Source: Branchiostoma floridae
Taxonomy: Eukaryota > Chordata > Leptocardii > Amphioxiformes > Branchiostomatidae
Assembly: GCF_000003815.2 (NCBI RefSeq)
Contig: NC_049979.1
Location: forward strand, 26,549,965-26,613,964
Direction: 5' to 3'
DNA length: 64,000 nt
The translations under genes were made by a program, and so were the position numbers. The notes beneath the pieces are model-generated. The model was given only the letters and a program-made list of their open reading frames with translations. It made no database searches and was not told the origin of the DNA. Every line of letters starts with the position of its first letter. Positions within the stretch are counted from its first letter, which is position 1. Of the stretch, positions 58,198-64,000 are shown piece by piece.

Positions 58198-60608
58198 GTA
58201 ACTTGTGCATTCAGCCGTACAAATAGTAGTAATGGCAGAATTGAACAAGGGGAAGGACAAAGAACTCACACCGTTTTGAAAAGAACTGTTTTTTTTTCTT
58301 AGGCAAATGTTAAACACTGGCTCTAAGATACGATTCAGTTAGAAATATTTAAATGGGATATTCATCGTACATTTTGATAATTATAATAGATGGCCAGAGG
58401 CGGGCCGCTTTTTCTGTATAAAACATCAGTCCCACCCACACGAGGGATATAGAAACCCCAAGTGTAATACACAGAAATCAAGGCAAGGCCATATCGGTCA
58501 TCTAATTTAGACTATGGCATACTTCCCCGAAGCTTCTCATCTTCATCAGTTTTGTAAGTTTTGTAAATTGTTACTTATATCTTTCTTATTGCTTGACATG
58601 CTGTAGGAGTAAGAGCCCATGGTCAGTCTATACATAGTTTATCTTCCCACAGCTTGTCATATGGTCAGCATAGAAGACTGGTGTTACGTGTTTTCCATCG
58701 GGCGACTACTAATAAGTGGGAAATGCAGGTATTGGTCAGTGATCACATGACGAAATTCTAGTCCCAAGATAGAGTGCAAGATAGGCGAGGATCGGTCAAA
58801 ATAGGTTACACTTTTCCATGACGAAATTGTAGTCCCAATAGAGTGCAATATAGGTTAGGATCGGTCGAAATAGGGTACACGTTTCCTTCTGATATTAGGA
58901 CACTTCTGGATGACATCACCACACTTTTTCCTCATACGCATGAAACAGTCTCGTGCTTATAACTATAGAACAAATAGGGTCTACTAGTTGGCTGAAGGGA
59001 AGCAGCCATGAGCTAATGTATGTACATACATTACACGCAGGTGTGTGTGGATGGATGTGTCTACAACAAAGAGATCCTCCACTGGGCCATCTCTGACAGC
59101 CTCCACTGGCCGGGACAGGACATCCCCTTCCAGGGAAGCTACATGCCCTCTACCCTCTCAGGTGAGCACGTTCACAGGCACTCCTACACGTACGTTAGCT
59201 TCCACAACAATCACCAATCACATCTGAAAAGTAAGCTCGTGAGAGTCACAGACACGTGATTGTGCGGATACGTGACGTCATCAATTGGTCAATTGGTTGG
59301 CCTTCTTCATACCCCTTACAAAGTTGTCATGTTCAGTGTCAGGTATTTGTATGGACTGTGTCCATTGAAACGGTATAACTCGGTGTTTCAATGTGAATGT
59401 GTTGAGAGATTTCTCACTGAAGTGAACTTAGTAGTTTGTGTTCAAGTAATACGATTCGTAAGAAAAATTTGATCCGTGTTTACCTTTGTGTTGGAAAAAG
59501 TTTTAGCATTGTACTATGATGATGAACATTACACGTACAGATGATCTCCCCTGATGAATAGATTGTTGTTTGATACCGTCCACAGATGTGGTCCAGAGGC
59601 GACTGTGGGGCGGGTTTGATAAGGTAGTGGGCAGGATGGCGGAGCGCGGCTTTAACAACCAGTTCGTGCACGTGGAGTACTTCATTCTGGCCGACGGACA
59701 GGTATTCGTTTTCCCAAAATAAACACAGTAGATATCAATTAATCTCATCCGTGTTGGTAGTAATCATAGTACAGTGCTAAGCTTTCTTCCAACGACAAGG
59801 TATGCACGAGTCAAATTTTCAACAACCACTGTTGCCTTCTTCAGGAACAATAAGGGCACTCTAACCATCACGTAACAGAGACGGTGGGCGGTAAAAACTT
59901 CCTGGCACGTTTGACCGATTGCTGACGTCACGTATTCACAAGATCAAGTGACGTGAATAGAGTCACGTATTTGTAACTCTTGCGAGTTTATGTTTGGAAT
60001 TAATTGGCGACATTACCGATCCTGAAGAAGGTGACAGCGGTTGAACATTTGATTCGTGTATACCTTTCTGTTGGAAGAAAGTTTAGCATTGTACACATAC
60101 TGTAATTCTAGTTCATGAATACCATGTTCTCGTCAATGAATACCATGTCTATATATGTCTATTCTAACACTGTACAAACTTGTACCCACAGATCAAGCTG
60201 ATCGAGGTAAATGCCCGGATGTCAGGGAATCTGAGCGGCCTGTACGCGGCCTGCCTGTCGGGACGGGTGCAGCTACAGGCGCTCCTCGGGCTGTGCTGCG
60301 GGGTCCGTCCCGCCCTGCCTGCATCCACGGGCCGGGCCGCTCTCAACCTGCCTCTCCAAGTCCACAACAACTTCACGGGGAAGGTCCGAGACATGGTCAA
60401 CACGCTCGAGGCAGAAATCTTAAAGGAAGACTCTGACGTCAAGATTACTTGGATGATGTCTTTCGATGACGAGTTTCTCCATGGTAAGGTGGAGTTTGCG
60501 AAGGTTTGGACGTACGGAAAGACGCCTGACGACGCCAAGAAGAAGTGCAGGGAAGTGACACAGCGACTGGTGAAGAAACCGGAGCAGTTGAAATTCAACT
60601 TCCCTTAA
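58072..60608 (+). CDS. ATP-grasp ligase, C-terminal four exons (5' end not found)
   Basis: Exons 58072-58197, 59041-59161, 59586-59701 and 60192-60608 join in phase to 780 bases (259 residues plus stop). Residues 31-38 (IIVEPYID) form the ATP-grasp hinge strand. Residues 43-82 hold VCVDGCVYNKEIL and a QGSYMPSTLS turn. Residues 107-121 (FVHVEYFILADGQ) and 122-130 (IKLIEVNAR) hold the Glu and Asn that bind Mg-ATP in this fold. After this comes GVRPALP, also seen in carnosine synthase-like proteins. The likely role is ATP-dependent amide or peptide bond formation by a cytosolic enzyme, of the carnosine synthase/L-amino-acid ligase type; substrate unknown. No signal peptide can be judged because the start is missing. 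Confidence 0.85.
59041..59161 (+). CDS. ATP-grasp gene, internal exon 2
   Basis: Acceptor TTACACGCAG, donor CTCAG|GTGAGC. 40 codons plus one base. Encodes VCVDGCVYNKEILHWAISDS and the following W-P-G-Q segment. Confidence 0.88.
59586..59701 (+). CDS. ATP-grasp gene, internal exon 3
   Basis: Acceptor ACCGTCCACAG, donor GGACAG|GTATTC. The carried-over base gives Asp, then VVQRRLWGGFDKVVGRMAER and FNNQFVHVEYFILADGQ. Ends in phase 0. Confidence 0.9.
60192..60608 (+). CDS. ATP-grasp gene, last exon
   Basis: Acceptor CTTGTACCCACAG. 138 codons and TAA. Starts IKLIEVNARMSGN with the metal-binding Glu and Asn and ends KKPEQLKFNFP. GC-rich, strongly coding composition. A likely polyadenylation signal AATAAA lies at 60883-60888, past a MITE in the 3' UTR. 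Confidence 0.92.
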   Translation: MKLIEVNARMSGNLSGLYAACLSGRVQLQALLGLCCGVRPALPASTGRAALNLPLQVHNNFTGKVRDMVNTLEAEILKEDSDVKITWMMSFDDEFLHGKVEFAKVWTYGKTPDDAKKKCREVTQRLVKKPEQLKFNFP

Positions 60609-60615
60609 TCAAATA

Positions 60616-60773
60616 CAGTAGAAGCCAATTAATTGCACAACGGATAAGTACACACATCTTTTAATTGCACGGAACTCAAAGTCCATAATGACGCGGTCCA
60701 GCTAAATAACTTCGCTTTGTTGCACCATCCAGATAATTGCACAAAAGGTAGTGCATTTAAACGGTTTCTACTT
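60616..60773. mobile_element. Tigger-like MITE in the ATP-grasp 3' UTR, 158 bp
   Basis: CAGTAGAAGCCAATTAATTG at the left, GGTTTCTACTT at the right, TA on both sides (60614-60615 and 60774-60775). It starts 8 bases after the stop codon, so it should be transcribed with the gene if the AATAAA at 60883 is used. Second copy at 52944-53117. Confidence 0.78.
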
Positions 60774-60882
60774 TACTCTGTTGCAATGGGAAAAATAATA
60801 TAGTATTGCATGCAATGAGGCGTTTACATCTAAGGGATAAATTAAGAATATGACACGAATGCAATTTACTAACACGCTTTTC

Positions 60883-60888
60883 AATAAA
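60883..60888 (+). terminator. Candidate polyadenylation signal of the ATP-grasp gene
   Basis: AATAAA, 275 bases after the stop codon, in AT-rich DNA. It is the first canonical hexamer after the stop. Confidence 0.45.
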
Positions 60889-61044
60889 TGTTAACATGCT
60901 ATAATCATTACTTTCCTGACTAAATCGGGCTCCTAGTGGCCCGCCCAATTGACTTTGGAGCCACACCTAGAGACAGATTAAACAGAACAAAAAGTTTTGT
61001 ATCCTTGTGAACCTTGAAATTGTCTTATTCTATCTAACCGTATG

Positions 61045-61345
61045 TAAGGGTGAAAATATATTGATGTTGCGTCTTCTTCCCGTTCTCCTGTCTAATCTTG
61101 AAATTAATTCATCCCCTCCTTGTCATTTTACTCGCCAAACGACCTTATTCGGCACAAGGGTATAGTTGGCCAATACCCTGGACTTGGTATTCATCTTTTG
61201 ACAAACGCCTTACAAATAATTTTATTGAGCTTTTTTTGGGAGGTGGGGGGCAAAAATGTTTATTTTAACCCTTTCTACATTGACTTACAACCAAATGACT
61301 TGAACTTTGGTGTAGGGGTGCCTTGTTCACATTTAATAGCAATTC
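61045..61345. mobile_element. Diverged copy of the 162-bp-core element
   Basis: It shares GTGAAAATATATTG, the CTCCTGTCTAATCTTGAAAT series, GGCCAATACCCT and TTACAACCAAATGACTTGAA with 49110-49400, but has only about one core unit and many substitutions. Confidence 0.5.
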
Positions 61346-61375
61346 AATAATTCAAATTCAAATGAAATTCAAATT

Positions 61376-61490
61376 CAGATGAAAGGTCCTTCTCTGTCTG
61401 TATCCATCCAAGTTGTGGCACTTGTCCTTTGTATGTCTTTGTAATGTTTATTGAAATAAAAAAAAAAAAATAAAAAAAGATAAAATAATT
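61376..61490 (+). mobile_element. Retroposon 3' end with A-rich tail
   Basis: GTCCTTCTCTGTCTGTATCC to ATGTTTATTGAAATAAAA, then a mixed A-run of about 25 bases. An A-tail after AATAAA suggests a reverse-transcribed insertion. Family unknown. Confidence 0.4.
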
Positions 61491-61864
61491 CAAATTCCTA
61501 TTAACTGTGCTCATAAATGACCAATAGACGTTGTAATAGGAATTAAAGCGGCAAAACATGGTATCACAGCTAGTAAGTCTCTTTCTTGTATTCAAGGGGT
61601 GCACAAAGTGATACTAGTGTGGTAGATCTTATCAAGTTAACAACTACAGTCATGGCCACTACATTGGTGCTTGGAACTAGTTTCACTTCTACAGGTACGG
61701 CCATGGCTATATGCACCTCACTTGTAGACTACCACAGTAAATAATTTCCAGGTTGCTTATTTCCATCCTCCTACGCAGGGACATCCAGCAGCCAAACCGC
61801 CTGTCTGGATGTGCCCTGCTCTTTCAACCGTCACCCTTTAATAGTGACTACCCTGCCTATAAAT

Positions 61865-61945
61865 ATTAATGAATGAATGAATGACCTTTATTGTACATTT
61901 GTGCTCAAACAAGCTAAGTACAGGTCGTTGTGCTGTGTGTTAAGG
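61865..61945 (-). mobile_element. LINE 3' tail fragment, minus strand
   Basis: The minus strand ends GAGCACAAATGTACAATAAA then GGTCATTCATTCATTC, a variant of the common LINE terminus with an ATTC-repeat tail. Confidence 0.5.
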
Positions 61946-62135
61946 TACAATTTTGACAAAAAGGTATCTTATCATCTCTACATATGCTAGTATGTACAAG
62001 TTCAGCTTCTTCTCGCTTCTTAAAACAGTTTAATTAGGTTTTTTAATGAGGTTACCCTTATACATGCGAGGCAGTTTTTCAAAACGGAAAGCCTATTCTC
62101 TGATTGGCTGACAGCTGTTTTTTTTTTGGGGGGGG

Positions 62136-62401
62136 NNNNNNNNNNNNNNNNNNNNNNNNNNNNNNNNNNNNNNNNNNNNNNNNNNNNNNNNNNNNNNNNN
62201 NNNNNNNNNNNNNNNNNNNNNNNNNNNNNNNNNNNNNNNNNNNNNNNNNNNNNNNNNNNNNNNNNNNNNNNNNNNNNNNNNNNNNNNNNNNNNNNNNNNN
62301 NNNNNNNNNNNNNNNNNNNNNNNNNNNNNNNNNNNNNNNNNNNNNNNNNNNNNNNNNNNNNNNNNNNNNNNNNNNNNNNNNNNNNNNNNNNNNNNNNNNN
62401 N
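62136..62401. other. Assembly gap (266 N)
   Basis: Unknown bases beginning after a G-run. Frames across it are meaningless. Confidence 1.
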
Positions 62402-62793
62402 ATGTTCAAATCTTTTTTCAAATGAGCGTGTTGTGTCACCATAACATTTACTTGTTGTAGCCTAAAAGGGGGGTGGTTTAATAGACAAATAAGTTGGTGA
62501 AGGAAAAAAAGTAGAAACCACTTCTAAAAAGGGCATCTTATGTTTTTTTACTGAAGTTAATAAATGACTATAGTTTAATTCATTTTTTTCACAATCGGAT
62601 TGACAGAATATGATCAACTTGGTGATTTCAAATTTCACATGTGTGTGCGTGCATGAGTGCGTTTGTATGATTGAGTATGTACTTGTGTGTGTGCGTGTGT
62701 GTTCATTACCAACCAAACACCATAAACAGCACAGGTGTAGTTGTATGGTAACACCTGGCTGGAGTACAGATATCACCAGACCGCATGTAGCTC

Positions 62794-62869
62794 GCCGTGA
62801 TCGTCTAGTGCATGGTTAGGACATTGCGTTGTGGCCGCAATAACCCAGGTTCGAATCCTGGTCACGGCA
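62794..62869 (+). pseudogene. tRNA-His (GTG) copy with a D-loop insertion
   Basis: Identical to the gene at 56544 except for four extra bases in the D loop (CTAGTGCATGGTTAGG for CTAGTGGTTAGG). Acceptor, anticodon and T arms are perfect. The insertion alters spacing of the internal promoter A box and D-loop/T-loop contacts, so function is doubtful. The trailer repeats GTCACGGCA at 62889-62897. Confidence 0.8.
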
Positions 62870-63099
62870 ATAGCGATGAGGCGTTATTGTCACGGCAGTG
62901 TGGGCCTTTTTTTTAGATTCTTACTGTGCAAAAATCATGTACATTGATCATTCATACAGGTTTGTCTTTCAATTCTAAGAATGATTAATTAACTAGTTTG
63001 TTTGTGCCTTTATTTATTCTCGAAGTAACATGCATCTTTTTAAAAGCAAGGGTTGAGGTAAAAAAAAGACAAACAGAAGAAAAACACATTTCCACATCA

Positions 63100-63172
63100 G
63101 CCGCGATAGCTCAGTTGGGAGAGCGTTAGACTGAAGATCTAAAGGTCCCTGGTTCAAGCCCGGGTCGTGGCA
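63100..63172 (+). tRNA. tRNA-Phe (GAA), second copy
   Basis: Same as 57352-57424 except TTCAAGC for TTCAATC in the T loop and a G-U wobble in the acceptor stem (TCGTGGC). Could be functional. Flanking text (AGACAAACAGAAGAAAAA before, GCATTATAT after) is shared with the first copy. Confidence 0.85.
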
Positions 63173-63577
63173 GATTCCGCATTATATGTTTTTTTTGTGT
63201 GGAAAAGCTATTTACAAGCACTACAATGGTGCATGTGGTGACCATGGCTTTATGCGGTACTGCAGCGCCACCATGTGGTTACTTACGGTACCTCAGTCTG
63301 ATTTTTAAAGACAAATATATTAAACCTATGGCACAGAGATAGTATTACACGACATAAATGAACATGAATTATAGTCTTATTCATAATCTACAATCATTGA
63401 CGAAAATATCATTAAGTGTGTGCGTGTGTGTGCGTGTACATGTGTGCGTTTGTGTGTATGTTTGCGTGTGTACTTGTTTGAGTGCGTGTGTGCGTTATCA
63501 ATGTAATACCAGGAACAGCTGGAGATATGTGGTAACACCTACCTGGCGTACGGCTATTGTCCGATCGCATGTAGCTC

Positions 63578-63644
63578 GCCGTCATCGTCTAGTGGACATT
63601 GCGTTGTGGCCGCAATAACCCAGGTTCGAATCCTGGTCACGGCA
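63578..63644 (+). pseudogene. tRNA-His pseudogene with a D-arm deletion
   Basis: 67 bases. Five D-loop bases (TTAGG) are missing, and the acceptor begins GCCGTCA, which mispairs with TCACGGC. Anticodon and T arms are intact. The trailer repeats GTCACGGCA at 63664-63672. Confidence 0.85.
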
Positions 63645-63769
63645 ATAGCGGTGAGGCGTCATTGTCACGGCAGTGTGGTCTTTTTTTCGTTCTTCCTTTG
63701 GCTCGTAATTAGCATTTATTTCAAAGTTTTATTTCAAGCTTTGCTGAATTAATAAATGTATTTTTTTGT

Positions 63770-63773
63770 TCAC

Positions 63774-63811
<38 letters not shown>

Positions 63812-63872
63812 GTGTGTGTGTGTTTGTTTGCTTGTGTGTGTGTGTGTGTGTGTGTGTGTGGATGGATGTTTG

Positions 63873-63915
<43 letters not shown>

Positions 63916-64000
63916 TTGCTTGTGTGTGTGTGTGTGTTTGTTTGCTTGTGTGTGTGTGTGTTTGTTTGCGTGTGTGTGTGTGTGTGTGTGTGTGTATGTA
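63770..64000. repeat. (TG)n microsatellite to the window end
   Basis: TG runs broken by TTTGCT and GGATGGATG. Shorter TG tracts occur at about 62637-62702 and 63416-63490, always near tRNA copies. Confidence 0.95.

Overview
This is eukaryotic, repeat-rich animal DNA. The best anchor is a complete two-exon Nkx2-1 (TTF-1/thyroid transcription factor class) homeobox gene on the minus strand (28989-31039). Its compact two-exon form, the single-copy Nkx2-1 type protein, the many short terminal-inverted-repeat elements and the non-LTR retrotransposon 3' ends together suggest a cephalochordate such as Branchiostoma (amphioxus). The genus is an inference. There is no bacterial operon structure, and nearly all long open frames here are chance or repeat-derived.

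Layout. 1-8.3 kb is almost wall-to-wall mobile DNA: a 1.73 kb unit repeated about 2.4 times, two copies of it carrying the same mariner-like element; a TTAA-flanked MITE; a SINE split by a hairpin MITE; a long MITE; a MITE with TACCCCTGTCACATT ends; and a LINE 3' end. A possible last exon of an unrecognised minus-strand gene lies at 8.6-8.7 kb. 8.7-26 kb is mostly non-coding with scattered LINE, SINE and MITE copies. 26.1-34.0 kb, centred on Nkx2-1, is conspicuously free of recognisable repeats. 34-50.7 kb is non-coding with more MITEs, LINE ends, minisatellites and microsatellites, including a roughly 162-bp tandem array at 49.2-50.2 kb. 52-64 kb holds a tRNA cluster (2 Arg-ACG, 3 His-GTG of which two are damaged, 2 Phe-GAA) wrapped around the 3' exons of an ATP-grasp ligase gene on the plus strand (58072-60608).

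Nkx2-1 and the ATP-grasp gene have no evident functional link. Nkx2-1 encodes a nuclear transcription factor; the other encodes a probable cytosolic ATP-dependent carboxylate-amine ligase whose 5' exons I could not find. The most interesting structures are: tRNA-His copies whose conserved trailers repeat the 3' acceptor strand; a 14-bp tandem array made from the end of a transposon and abutting that transposon; a natural empty site next to two filled copies of the mariner-like element; a palindromic mariner-like derivative; and one LINE 3'-end signature recurring about a dozen times on both strands. Three runs of N mark assembly gaps.
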